A stretch of DNA of 21,777 bases from a virus: positions 1 through 21,777 of IMG/VR virus record IMGVR_UViG_3300050821_019806. One strand, written 5' to 3'. This document shows positions 1-7,245 of the stretch, piece after piece. The notes below the pieces were generated by a model. It was not told where the DNA came from, ran no database searches, and worked only from the letters and a program-made list of their open reading frames with translations. Every line of letters begins with the position of its first letter. The first letter of the stretch is position 1. The translations under genes and the position numbers were made by a program.

Positions 1-127
1 TAACACCTTGAATAAAGAAGCTAACGTGCTGAGAAAACTGGCGGAAAAGAAAGAGTCTTCAGGTTATAGGAATTCTGCCGATATAGATAGGGTAAGGGAC
101 TTCATCTCTTTAGTAAAAAAAGCTTAA
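1..127 (+). CDS. 3' end of an unidentified gene (partial)
   Basis: An open frame enters from the left edge, with codons starting at base 2, and ends at TAA 125-127. It gives the last 41 residues of a protein. The visible tail is rich in Lys, Glu and Arg and looks helical, ending in FISLVKKA. The start lies outside the window and the fragment has no recognisable motif, so no function is assigned. It lies 22 bases upstream of the dUTPase gene on the same strand and is probably co-transcribed with it. It is accepted as real because it fills the space up to the dUTPase ribosome-binding site in one uninterrupted frame. Confidence 0.6.
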   Translation, partial: NTLNKEANVLRKLAEKKESSGYRNSADIDRVRDFISLVKKA

Positions 128-149
128 GGATTTAGAAAGGGGAGACTGA

Positions 150-617
150 ATGATTTCTTTGCGAGTAAAGAAACTAAATCCTAATGCAGTGATTCCTAAG
201 TTCCAAACAGATGGGGCTGCGGGAATGGATCTAACCGCCACAACTAGAACAATAGAACAGATCCCATCTGAAGATGGGCACGTCTATGCAACCTGCAAAT
301 ATACGTATGGAACGGATCTCGCCTTCGAGATTCCAGAGGGGCACGTAGGTTTACTGTTCCCCCGATCTTCCATTCAGAAGACGGATCTGAGACTTTCCAA
401 TTGCGTTGGGGTGATAGACTCCGATTACAGAGGGGAAGTAAAGTTGGTCTTTTTCGTTAGATCCAACAGCAAAAGATCCTATGAAAAAGTCTATAAAATC
501 GGGGATAGAGTGGGTCAGTTAGTGATCCTGAAGCTACCCGAAATTGAGATAAAAGAAGTTGAAGAACTTTCCGAAACAATTCGGGGGGTTGGGGGATTCG
601 GTTCTACGGGGAACTAA
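150..617 (+). CDS. dut: dUTPase (deoxyuridine 5'-triphosphate nucleotidohydrolase)
   Basis: This enzyme hydrolyses dUTP to dUMP and pyrophosphate. It keeps uracil out of phage DNA and supplies the dTMP precursor. At 155 aa it has the normal size for the trimeric family, and all five signature motifs are visible. They are AGMDL around D27, PRSS at 71-74, GVIDSDYRG at 87-95 (catalytic Asp D90, in the GVID motif), GDRVGQLVI from 118, and the glycine-rich C-terminal arm RGVGGFGSTGN at 145-155. The ATG follows a strong purine-rich site (AAAGGGGAGA) at a normal distance. It stands first in the nucleotide-metabolism block, ahead of the ribonucleotide reductase and DNA polymerase. Known of the family: the C-terminal arm closes over the active site of a neighbouring subunit. 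Confidence 0.95.
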   Translation: MISLRVKKLNPNAVIPKFQTDGAAGMDLTATTRTIEQIPSEDGHVYATCKYTYGTDLAFEIPEGHVGLLFPRSSIQKTDLRLSNCVGVIDSDYRGEVKLVFFVRSNSKRSYEKVYKIGDRVGQLVILKLPEIEIKEVEELSETIRGVGGFGSTGN

Positions 618-624
618 TACATAG

Positions 625-636
625 TATAATTATAAT
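625..636 (+). promoter_or_regulatory. Tandem TATAAT boxes, weak promoter candidate upstream of the reductase gene
   Basis: Two TATAAT hexamers stand back to back directly after the dUTPase stop codon. No convincing -35 box is found 16-18 bases upstream; the best is TTCTAC, matching only 2 of 6. There is no extended -10 TG either. It could be a promoter needing an activator, or simply AT-rich spacer. The 76-base gap it sits in (618-693) is one of the longest in the window. Confidence 0.3.
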
Positions 637-679
637 AATGATTTGTTACGCCTGAAGAATTAGTTAATCGGTTGAATTT

Positions 680-691
680 ATTGGAGTTACA
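680..691 (+). repeat. Repeated translation-start box, copy 1
   Basis: ATTGGAGTTACA before the ribonucleotide reductase ATG recurs exactly before the RecA-like gene (7232-7243). It contains the ribosome-binding site TTGGAG. Shared leader or chance enrichment of a good site are both possible. Confidence 0.45.
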
Positions 692-693
692 CT

Positions 694-2316
694 ATGTCAT
701 CGAAAGATGTATTTACATCCTCTTTTGCTCAAAATATTTTTACCCAAAAATATTCAATGAACGGTCAAGAAAAATGGGCAGACACATGCGCCCGAGTGGT
801 AAAAGCTGTTACTGAACAGCATCTTCCAGCTGATCTGAAGGAAGAGATCTACCAAGCAATGCTAGCACGCAAATTCATACCAGGAGGCAGATACTTGTAT
901 GCCTCTGGTAGAGAATTTCATCAAGTCAATAACTGCTTTCTATTCAGGGCTGAAGATAGCCGTGAAGGTTGGGCAGATGCCATGCAGAAGGCTACGTCGG
1001 CACTCATGACTGGCGGAGGCATAGGATTTGATTACTCACTTCTACGATCAGAGGGAAGTCCCATCCGCAAGACTGGGGGAACGTCCACTGGGGCTATAGC
1101 TTTAATGCAGATGATCAACGAAGCCGGAAGACACATCATGCAAGGTGGTCAACGAAGATCCGCCATTTGGGCAGGTCTACAATGGGATCATGGGGACGTC
1201 CAGGCTTTTCTAAACGTCAAAAACTGGAGTGAAGAACTCCGCGGACTAAAGGCCAAAGACTACAATTTCGCCCTTCCAATGGAGGGCACGAACGTAAGCG
1301 TCATATATAACACTGAGTTTTTTATAGCAATCGAAGATAAAAAACATCCTAAGCATAAAAAAGCCATGGAAGTTTGGATGGAAAACTGCCGCCAAGCCTT
1401 TCAAACAGCCGAACCAGGCATGTCTTTTAACTTCTGTAAAGATAGCGAAAGCCTCCGTAACGCCTGTACAGAAGTAACATCCAGCGATGATTCTGATAAA
1501 TGCAACTTGGGTACCGTATGGATCAACCGCTGCGAATCAGAAGAAGATTTCGCAAGAGTATGCCACATTGCTACAGCCTTCTTATTGTGCGGAGGTCTGT
1601 ATTCAGATGTTCCCAATGAGAAGATTCGTGAGACAGGCAATAAGAACAACAGAATAGGCCTAGGATTGGGCGGAATGCATGAATGGCTAATGTTACGTGG
1701 GTATGCGTACGAAGTCACTCCAGAGCTCCATAAATGGCTTAGAGCCTATGAACGTGAATCAGATGCTGCTGCTTATATTTGGGCGAAGAACTTAGGCGTA
1801 GCCATTCCTAAAGGAAAGCGTGCCTTGGCACCTACAGGAACCATCGGCATCATAGCTGAAACCACCACAGGGATAGAACCCTTGTTCTGCAAAGCCTATA
1901 AACGCCGATACTTAAAAGGCAAAGATTGGGTCTACGAATATGTAGTGGATGGTACAGTCAAACGTCTACTGGAAAAAGGCGTCAAACTAGAGCACATTAC
2001 AGATGCTTACGACATTTCTTTCCAAGAAAGAGTCAAGTTTCAAGCCGACGTACAACAATATGTAGACATGGCGATTTCCTCTACATGTAATATGGACTCT
2101 TGGGGATCTGCAGAAAACAACGAAGAAACTCTAGTTAAGAACGCTAAGGTTCTGCTCAAATATGCGAAACGACTCAGAGGGTTCACCTGTTACCCAGACG
2201 GAGCACGCGGTGGACAACCCTTAACTAGGGTGGATCTGGACGAAGCTATGAAACAGGAAGGTCTTGTTTTTGAAGAGAAAGAACAAGATTGCCTCAATGG
2301 TGTTTGCGGCCTCTAG
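694..2316 (+). CDS. nrdJ: Adenosylcobalamin-dependent (class II) ribonucleotide reductase, short form
   Basis: This enzyme reduces ribonucleotides to deoxyribonucleotides for phage DNA synthesis. Residues assigned by motif are C81 in NNCFLF (first active-site Cys), N256-C258-E260 in the NxCxE loop (radical Cys and neighbours), C270 in CNLG (second redox Cys), and a C-terminal pair C533/C538 (CLNGVC) that would re-reduce the active site. The stretches GGGIGFDYS, GGQRRSA and APTGTIGIIAETTTGIEPLF are those of the NrdJ type. At 540 aa it is shorter than most class II enzymes and has no N-terminal ATP-cone domain. No small radical-generating subunit or activase gene lies in the window, which fits a B12-dependent enzyme. 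The ATG follows TTGGAG at 681-686. Class II rather than class I is inferred from motifs and context. Confidence 0.88.
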   Translation: MSSKDVFTSSFAQNIFTQKYSMNGQEKWADTCARVVKAVTEQHLPADLKEEIYQAMLARKFIPGGRYLYASGREFHQVNNCFLFRAEDSREGWADAMQKATSALMTGGGIGFDYSLLRSEGSPIRKTGGTSTGAIALMQMINEAGRHIMQGGQRRSAIWAGLQWDHGDVQAFLNVKNWSEELRGLKAKDYNFALPMEGTNVSVIYNTEFFIAIEDKKHPKHKKAMEVWMENCRQAFQTAEPGMSFNFCKDSESLRNACTEVTSSDDSDKCNLGTVWINRCESEEDFARVCHIATAFLLCGGLYSDVPNEKIRETGNKNNRIGLGLGGMHEWLMLRGYAYEVTPELHKWLRAYERESDAAAYIWAKNLGVAIPKGKRALAPTGTIGIIAETTTGIEPLFCKAYKRRYLKGKDWVYEYVVDGTVKRLLEKGVKLEHITDAYDISFQERVKFQADVQQYVDMAISSTCNMDSWGSAENNEETLVKNAKVLLKYAKRLRGFTCYPDGARGGQPLTRVDLDEAMKQEGLVFEEKEQDCLNGVCGL

Positions 2317-2319
2317 GCG

Positions 2320-2348
2320 TTGACTCAGACAAACTAATCAGTTAGACT
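2320..2348 (+). promoter_or_regulatory. Candidate sigma70-type promoter before the DNA polymerase gene
   Basis: TTGACT at 2320-2325 and TAGACT at 2343-2348 are separated by exactly 17 bases and match the consensus at 5/6 and 4/6. It lies in the 50-base gap between the reductase stop and the polymerase ATG at 2367. The predicted start, near 2355, would leave only a very short leader beginning at the ribosome-binding site GGAGGG (2355-2360). That is tight and lowers confidence. Confidence 0.4.
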
Positions 2349-2366
2349 TATTTTGGAGGGCATCCA

Positions 2367-4982
2367 ATGGATAAGTACAACATAGTTCGATCATATGAAG
2401 ATCTCCTGGCTCTTGATGAGTTCTTAATGGATGGGGATAAGCCTAGGTTCGAACTACTTTCCATCGATACGGAAACTAACGGTCTGGCGTTCTGGAAAGA
2501 CGTCGTAATCGGACTGTCTATTTCCTCAGACTCCAAATCAGGATTTTATATCCCACTACTAGCTTGGGTTGCAATCGAAGGCAGATTCAGAGACCTTTGG
2601 TCAGAGGAATTTTACCCCGAAAATGTCACTCAAGCTGAATACAAAGCTCCAGAATGGTTAGGTACATTTCTAAAACGTTGGATTTTAGATTCCGGGGTTA
2701 ACCTTATAATGCACAACGCCCCCTTCGACTGCTTGATGATTGAGAAAAATGTTGGAGTGGACCTGAGCCTCAACGTCCTATGCGACACAGTACTCCTCAA
2801 ACATATTCTAGACGAAAACACTTCCATGGGCCTAAAGGAGATTGCTATTTTATGGCAAGATCAATTGGGAATTGCGGTGGATCAAGAAGCTAACCAAGAG
2901 CAAATAGAAATGGGTGCTTCTGTAACTAAAAACGGAGGCACCTATAACAAGAGTCAGAGACATATTTGGAGAGCAGACTTAGACGTCCTTGGAAAATACG
3001 CCGTAGCAGATACCTTTCTAACTTATGGAGTGTTCGAAGTAGGTGTGCAAAAACTTCTTGCTGAATACGATGAAAAACACTGGAACTGGTTCTTCCACGA
3101 CGAAGTCATGCCTCTATGCAGAGAAGTTGTAATCCCAATGAAACGTAACGGAGTGCGAATCAATGTTCAGCATTTCCAAGAAATGGGAACGGAAACCAAA
3201 GAAAAGCTAATGGATCTGGAACAGGAAATCGTAGATTATCTGGATTCTCATAAATTACTGGAAGGTTTCACCAAGGGTAAAAATACTGACGCAGCGGTGA
3301 CAAAAAAGAAACTAGTGGAAAAAATCATCCAACTAGAAGGACTTGAATACCCAAATATCAAGGGTAAAAACTCCTTGGCTAAGAAGGCCATCGAAAATGC
3401 ATACGATAAAGAACCTCATTGGTTATGGGGGTATTTATTAGGATTCAACGAAATTAGATACTCTTCAGACAAACTAAACGAGATCAAAAAAGAATTGTAT
3501 ATTGCCTCCGAAGGTCGTAGATATCAATTTAATATCAACTCCGATCACCATTTGCGTTGGTTATTTTGCGATAAATTGGGCCATGATCCGGCCAAGTTGC
3601 CACAGACTGAATCAGCTACGCAGGATAAAGTAATCCCCTCTATGAAGGCTGAAGTCCTGGAAACTCATTTCGCCAGTAAATATGAATTCGTAAAATCCCT
3701 CCTCCTGTATAAGAAATTGGAAAAGCTGCATGGAACATATATCCTTCCGGCGCTTAATCTGAATTATAATGGTTACTTATACATGGATATGATGCAACAT
3801 GGTACTATTTCTGGACGTTTTGCCTGCGGAGGGGGATTTAACCTGCAAACCCTGCCCAAGGTCGAGGAACTCGACAAATGCGTCAAATGCGGCAGTAAGG
3901 ACATTCTGGTAGTAAAGCCCATAAAACTTCTTGCAGTCGCCGTATGCCACTATTGTGGCCACGAAAATTCTGACATCCTATGCCCATCGGCCATTAAAGA
4001 GGGATTCATTGCCCCAGAAGGCAAGAAAATCGCTAATGCCGACTATAGTTCTCTGGAACCCAGATGCTTCGCCCAGATGTCAGGGGATGCCAAACTCAAG
4101 GAAGTATATTTAGCAGACTTAGATCTGTATTCTAAGATCTACTGCGACATGGAAGACCGCGAAGGTAAGTATTCAGCGGATCCTAAAGCTCCTAATTTCT
4201 TAAAGAAGCTAGACAAATCCAAAAGAGACATGGTAAAGCCGGTAGTATTGGGCGTTCCATACGGTGCTCGTGCCCCTCAAGTAGCCAATTTAATGGGTTT
4301 TAGAATTAAAGTTAACCATCATGGCGTAGAGAAAGAATTCCTAGATGTAGAGCGAGGCAAAGCTTTCCGAGATAAATATCTGAGTACTTATCGAGAATTA
4401 CACAGATACATGATTAAACAAGAGATGTTAGCTAACACCGAGGGATTCGTAGAAACGTTAGTGGGGCGCCGAAGACACTTCAAGTTCACCACCAAAGTAT
4501 TTGATTTATTGAGGAAAGCCAACCTAGACTATGAAGAATTCCTCGATGAAAAGAATCAAGAACTCAAGAAGATGAGCTATAAGGGTCTTTTGACCAAGGA
4601 AGACATAACAACGCTTTCTAAGGAATTGGGTTTCGCCCTCTATGATGAGAAAAAGGGCCAATACAGAGACTGGGGCTTCGTCCGCAGCATGTATAAGAAT
4701 GAGTTGAATAATGCCAAGAACTTCCCGATACAAGCTCTGGGAGCACACTTAACAAATAGAGCTATGTTAGATATGATGCGTGAGTTTAAAAGCAGGGGAT
4801 TAGATGCTTGGGTTTGCCTACAAGTTCACGACGAAATTACTGTTTATGGGGCTGATGCTCAGATTGACGAAGTAGTCAACATCATTCGGGAAGCCATGGA
4901 ACATAATATCTATACGAAGTTGGTGGATATACCCATGATTGCCGAGCCTATTATCGCCACCAACTTAAAAGATGCGAAATAG
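2367..4982 (+). CDS. polA: Family A DNA polymerase with 3'-5' exonuclease and inserted zinc ribbon
   Basis: This is the replicative or repair DNA polymerase of the phage. The N-terminal DnaQ-like proofreading domain has DTE (D34, E36), HNAPFD (D121) and YxxxD (Y211, D215), so proofreading looks intact. The polymerase domain has motif A ADYSSLEP (D559), the motif B helix RxxxK with R620, K624, L628 and Y632, and motif C HDE (H821, D822, E823). There is no 5'-3' exonuclease domain. Two oddities stand out. Four cysteines, C505/C508 and C527/C530, form a CxxC-x18-CxxC zinc-ribbon-like insertion between the GRF...NLQTLP segment and motif A. The residue equivalent to E. coli Phe762 is Leu628. The ATG follows GGAGGG. 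Length is 871 aa. Confidence 0.95.
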   Translation: MDKYNIVRSYEDLLALDEFLMDGDKPRFELLSIDTETNGLAFWKDVVIGLSISSDSKSGFYIPLLAWVAIEGRFRDLWSEEFYPENVTQAEYKAPEWLGTFLKRWILDSGVNLIMHNAPFDCLMIEKNVGVDLSLNVLCDTVLLKHILDENTSMGLKEIAILWQDQLGIAVDQEANQEQIEMGASVTKNGGTYNKSQRHIWRADLDVLGKYAVADTFLTYGVFEVGVQKLLAEYDEKHWNWFFHDEVMPLCREVVIPMKRNGVRINVQHFQEMGTETKEKLMDLEQEIVDYLDSHKLLEGFTKGKNTDAAVTKKKLVEKIIQLEGLEYPNIKGKNSLAKKAIENAYDKEPHWLWGYLLGFNEIRYSSDKLNEIKKELYIASEGRRYQFNINSDHHLRWLFCDKLGHDPAKLPQTESATQDKVIPSMKAEVLETHFASKYEFVKSLLLYKKLEKLHGTYILPALNLNYNGYLYMDMMQHGTISGRFACGGGFNLQTLPKVEELDKCVKCGSKDILVVKPIKLLAVAVCHYCGHENSDILCPSAIKEGFIAPEGKKIANADYSSLEPRCFAQMSGDAKLKEVYLADLDLYSKIYCDMEDREGKYSADPKAPNFLKKLDKSKRDMVKPVVLGVPYGARAPQVANLMGFRIKVNHHGVEKEFLDVERGKAFRDKYLSTYRELHRYMIKQEMLANTEGFVETLVGRRRHFKFTTKVFDLLRKANLDYEEFLDEKNQELKKMSYKGLLTKEDITTLSKELGFALYDEKKGQYRDWGFVRSMYKNELNNAKNFPIQALGAHLTNRAMLDMMREFKSRGLDAWVCLQVHDEITVYGADAQIDEVVNIIREAMEHNIYTKLVDIPMIAEPIIATNLKDAK

Positions 4983-4984
4983 AA

Positions 4985-4997
4985 GGCTTGAAAAGCC
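4985..4997 (+). other. Small hairpin in the leader of the dNMP kinase gene
   Basis: GGCTT-GAA-AAGCC forms a perfect 5-bp stem directly after the polymerase stop codon and is not followed by a T-run. It covers an in-frame TTG (4988) that could otherwise serve as an upstream start. It may be a processing or translational-coupling structure, or chance. Confidence 0.25.
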
Positions 4998-5023
4998 ACG
5001 GGGATTATGGTACTGTTCCTAGT

Positions 5024-5029
5024 GGGGGA
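5024..5029 (+). promoter_or_regulatory. Ribosome-binding site that sets the dNMP kinase start
   Basis: GGGGGA lies six bases before ATG 5036. The upstream in-frame TTG at 4988 has purines (AGAAGG) only one base away and would add 16 residues before the conserved first beta strand. The ATG is therefore preferred. Confidence 0.7.
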
Positions 5030-5035
5030 TACCAC

Positions 5036-5683
5036 ATGGAAATAATACTGGGACTAATAGGCGCCAAAGGTGCTGGAAAATCAACGGCTTTTAAGTTGAT
5101 GGGTACCATTCTAGATGCCGAAGAGATAACTCTAGCGGGTAAATTGAAAGATACCTGCGCCTCCGTATTTAAGATACCGAGAAACCATTTCGAAGATCAT
5201 AAATTCAAGGAAAGAGATTTAAATGTTCCAGCGTATCTAAGTCCGGCAGCCCTGAATCTAATCTTTAAGGCATTCAACGCCACCCCAGATTTCGATAAGC
5301 ATGTTAGAAAGCACATCGGTAAAATACTATATACTCCCAGACAGATAGCCCAATACGTAGGGACTGAAGTACTGAGGGCCTATAATACAGACATCCACTG
5401 CTCCAACTCCACGAAGGGCAGCCCCAAAAAGATAGGTATTGTAACCGATATAAGATTTCCGGATGAACTCAAGTATTTTGCTGACAACTTTCCCAAGTTC
5501 TACCCGATATACATTAAAAATCTACAGGCAGAAATTCGAGCAAGTAAGGATACGCATTCATCTGAGGCTCATTTGAAGGATTTGGCTAAAAAGGCAGTCA
5601 AAACACTAGATAACGACACAACTATTAGAGAATTCGAAGATAAGATAAAAGCTTATTTAGAGGAAATATCTCATGAACTTTAA
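5036..5683 (+). CDS. Deoxynucleoside monophosphate kinase (T4 gp1-like)
   Basis: It phosphorylates dNMPs to dNDPs, feeding recovered or newly made nucleotides into phage DNA synthesis. The chosen start gives 215 aa beginning MEIILGLIG, so the P-loop GAKGAGKST (G9 to T17) follows the first beta strand as in P-loop kinases. Further family features are the helix segment TPRQIAQYVGTEVLR and the TDIRFPDE strand, which resembles the TDxRFPNE pattern of phage dNMP kinases. It sits directly behind the DNA polymerase, and its end overlaps the next gene by 11 bases, which suggests translational coupling. Substrate preference cannot be read from the sequence. Thymidylate kinase of the host type is less likely because of the TPRQ...GTEVLR and DIRFPDE signatures. 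Confidence 0.8.
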   Translation: MEIILGLIGAKGAGKSTAFKLMGTILDAEEITLAGKLKDTCASVFKIPRNHFEDHKFKERDLNVPAYLSPAALNLIFKAFNATPDFDKHVRKHIGKILYTPRQIAQYVGTEVLRAYNTDIHCSNSTKGSPKKIGIVTDIRFPDELKYFADNFPKFYPIYIKNLQAEIRASKDTHSSEAHLKDLAKKAVKTLDNDTTIREFEDKIKAYLEEISHEL

Positions 5684-5912
5684 TAACTTACTGCTAACAG
5701 ATACTGCGGGGAAAAAATCCACCACACTAACTGTATTCGTGTCGGGATCTTTGGTGGTACATGTCAAACTGCTGCTAGCAGGAATGGTGATAAACGGATA
5801 TGCCTTTTCAGCCTTTAGCGGTAGTGAGTACGCGGCCGCGATGGGAGCTTTAGGAGCAATCTACGTTCTTCGCAGAAGTACCGACCCCAATAATAAACCA
5901 TCTAACTCTTAA
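5673..5912 (+). CDS. Small two-segment membrane protein
   Basis: This is a 79-aa protein with two hydrophobic stretches, roughly residues 17-40 (TLTVFVSGSLVVHVKLLLAG and beyond) and 54-68 (YAAAMGALGAIYVL), ending in a polar tail after RR. The ATG overlaps the end of the dNMP kinase by 11 bases and is served by AGAGGAAA inside that gene. Size and topology would suit a holin or other small phage membrane protein. Its position among replication and recombination genes rather than beside an endolysin argues against assuming lysis. No endolysin is seen in the window. The function is unknown; only the membrane location is supported. Confidence 0.75.
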   Translation: MNFNNLLLTDTAGKKSTTLTVFVSGSLVVHVKLLLAGMVINGYAFSAFSGSEYAAAMGALGAIYVLRRSTDPNNKPSNS

Positions 5913-5923
5913 GAGGAGATAAT

Positions 5924-6715
5924 ATGAACTTTTTAGATGCAATCAAGACTTACTTTATACACATGATGTCCCTATTTACATTAGTGGCCGTTCTGGTTTT
6001 TGGCTACAAATTCCACGTAATGAGTGAAAAATTGGAGAATGAACAAGCTATTGCGACCCAGCGTTATAATGAGCTGATCAATACCCAAACACAATACGTA
6101 CAGCTGACAAAACAGGTAGCTCAATTGTCTACTGTTTACCAGGATCAAAAGGCTTTGAAAAATCAATTGGATAGTATTTGGAAAGCAGTAAAACTTAGCA
6201 AAACGGAACAAGTGAACTCCACCCAAACTACTTCAGTAAACTTAGCCAAAATTAAGACAAATCAGTCAAAATCAGACTTTGTTTTCTTAGCACCTAAGGG
6301 TGAAAATACTGGGTATACCCTCAATGAACTCAGGATCGCAGGAAAAGATTCCCCAGCACTAGGTTCCATCCTAGTTAATGACAATGGCTCTGTAGAGAAA
6401 ACTAATTACAACCTAACATTCAAACTAGAGTCTGTACAAATCACAGATGAAAAAACAGGAAAAGTAAGAGTTATTTCCCAGGCTTATCTGGTTCCTCAGG
6501 AAAACGGATTGGCTGACACGCAGCCTGAACTTAAAAAATGGGCGGGAGTTGAATACCCCCTCCCAGTTACTGGAGGTCAAATTGAAGTAGACCCCAAACA
6601 AAATATAGTAACTGTCAGCCCCCCCGAAAACTACATTAAAGACGCTTTACTTATAGGCGGGGGTGTGTTAGGATTCATTATATTCAAGAATCCGATGCTC
6701 CTTAAATTTTGGTAA
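5924..6715 (+). CDS. Membrane protein with coiled coil and C-terminal hydrophobic anchor, function unknown
   Basis: This 263-aa protein has a hydrophobic segment near residues 12-28 (MMSLFTLVAVLVFGYKF). A Gln/Leu-rich stretch of about 32-75 follows that looks like a coiled coil, then a beta-rich, presumably extracytoplasmic region of about 95-235. A second hydrophobic segment lies at 240-254 (ALLIGGGVLGFIIF) and the protein ends KFW. The ATG is preceded by AAGAGGAGAT. An N-terminal membrane segment plus coiled coil recalls inner-membrane spanins, but the second membrane segment and the long beta-rich middle do not fit that family. I do not recognise it. It is followed ten bases later by the UvsY-like gene, and the preceding neighbour is also a membrane protein. 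Confidence 0.72.
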   Translation: MNFLDAIKTYFIHMMSLFTLVAVLVFGYKFHVMSEKLENEQAIATQRYNELINTQTQYVQLTKQVAQLSTVYQDQKALKNQLDSIWKAVKLSKTEQVNSTQTTSVNLAKIKTNQSKSDFVFLAPKGENTGYTLNELRIAGKDSPALGSILVNDNGSVEKTNYNLTFKLESVQITDEKTGKVRVISQAYLVPQENGLADTQPELKKWAGVEYPLPVTGGQIEVDPKQNIVTVSPPENYIKDALLIGGGVLGFIIFKNPMLLKFW

Positions 6716-6725
6716 GGATTGAGCA

Positions 6726-7103
6726 ATGTTAGAGGAACAATTAAGAGCGAAAATAGCAGAACACTTAGAACTGATAAAGTACAGCCCTAAGGCTCTAAGG
6801 GAGGCTTCCGAACGCTCTACAGCATTCTTGGTTATGGTGGCTATTCTTGCAGATGAGAAACGGTCTTGCGAGGAAGATAAGGTCAAACTCTCAACTATAG
6901 TATCCGCATCCTATGCTCAAGCCTGGAGTAGGGTTACAGCCCCTCAGGTAACCGAGAAGAAAATACTAGTGGAGAATGACCCACACTATTCCGATCTCAG
7001 AGAAGCATTAGAGCAATGTGAGGCTAAAATCAGTTGGTTGAAGACCCACATGGATATTTTCATGAATGGACACATCACTTACAGGCAACTTTCAAAGGAG
7101 TAA
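6726..7103 (+). CDS. Small helical protein, candidate UvsY-like recombination mediator
   Basis: This 125-aa, almost wholly helical, charged protein has no membrane segment. Its C-terminal part (CEAKISWLKTHMDIF, then GHITYRQLS) resembles the ends of phage UvsY-type proteins, where a helix with Trp/Leu precedes a short basic or aromatic tail. It is the last soluble-protein gene before the RecA/UvsX-like recombinase, the usual place for a mediator. UvsY of T4 (137 aa) loads UvsX on single-stranded DNA coated with gp32. The similarity seen here is in size, helical layout and context, not a diagnostic motif, so the call is tentative. The start ATG follows TAAGGA overlapping the previous stop. Confidence 0.5.
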   Translation: MLEEQLRAKIAEHLELIKYSPKALREASERSTAFLVMVAILADEKRSCEEDKVKLSTIVSASYAQAWSRVTAPQVTEKKILVENDPHYSDLREALEQCEAKISWLKTHMDIFMNGHITYRQLSKE

Positions 7104-7106
7104 GCC

Positions 7107-7226
7107 ATGAAAAAAGTAGGTAAATTAGTAGCCAAGAGCGCTTTATTTGGCGCGGGATTCACCGTTGGAGCAGTAACAGCCATAATCGTTTTGCAGATCA
7201 TAGCCAACGTATTGACGAATTTATAA
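7107..7226 (+). CDS. 39-aa single-span membrane microprotein
   Basis: A complete short frame runs from ATG 7107 to TAA 7224-7226. It is preceded by a strong site AAAGGAG (7094-7100) six bases away, one of the best ribosome-binding sites in the window. The peptide begins MKKVGKLVAKSALFGAG and continues into one hydrophobic segment (TVGAVTAIIVLQIIANVL), with lysines only at the N-terminus. That predicts a single transmembrane helix with the N-terminus inside. It lies exactly between the UvsY-like and RecA-like genes with only small gaps. The function is unknown. A lipoprotein is excluded because there is no cysteine; a cleaved signal peptide is unlikely because nothing follows it. Confidence 0.7.
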   Translation: MKKVGKLVAKSALFGAGFTVGAVTAIIVLQIIANVLTNL

Positions 7227-7231
7227 GTTCA

Positions 7232-7243
7232 ATTGGAGTTACA
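7232..7243 (+). repeat. Repeated translation-start box, copy 2
   Basis: The same 12-mer, ATTGGAGTTACA, lies three bases before the RecA-like TTG start and supports that start. Confidence 0.45.
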
Positions 7244-7245
7244 TC

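Noticed and set aside
4988-5035. TTG start for the dNMP kinase
   Set aside because: It adds 16 unconserved residues before the P-loop strand and has no properly spaced ribosome site; ATG 5036 has GGGGGA.
7212-7240. TTGACG as a promoter before the RecA-like gene
   Set aside because: The -10 position falls on GGAGTT, which is the ribosome site, not a -10 box.
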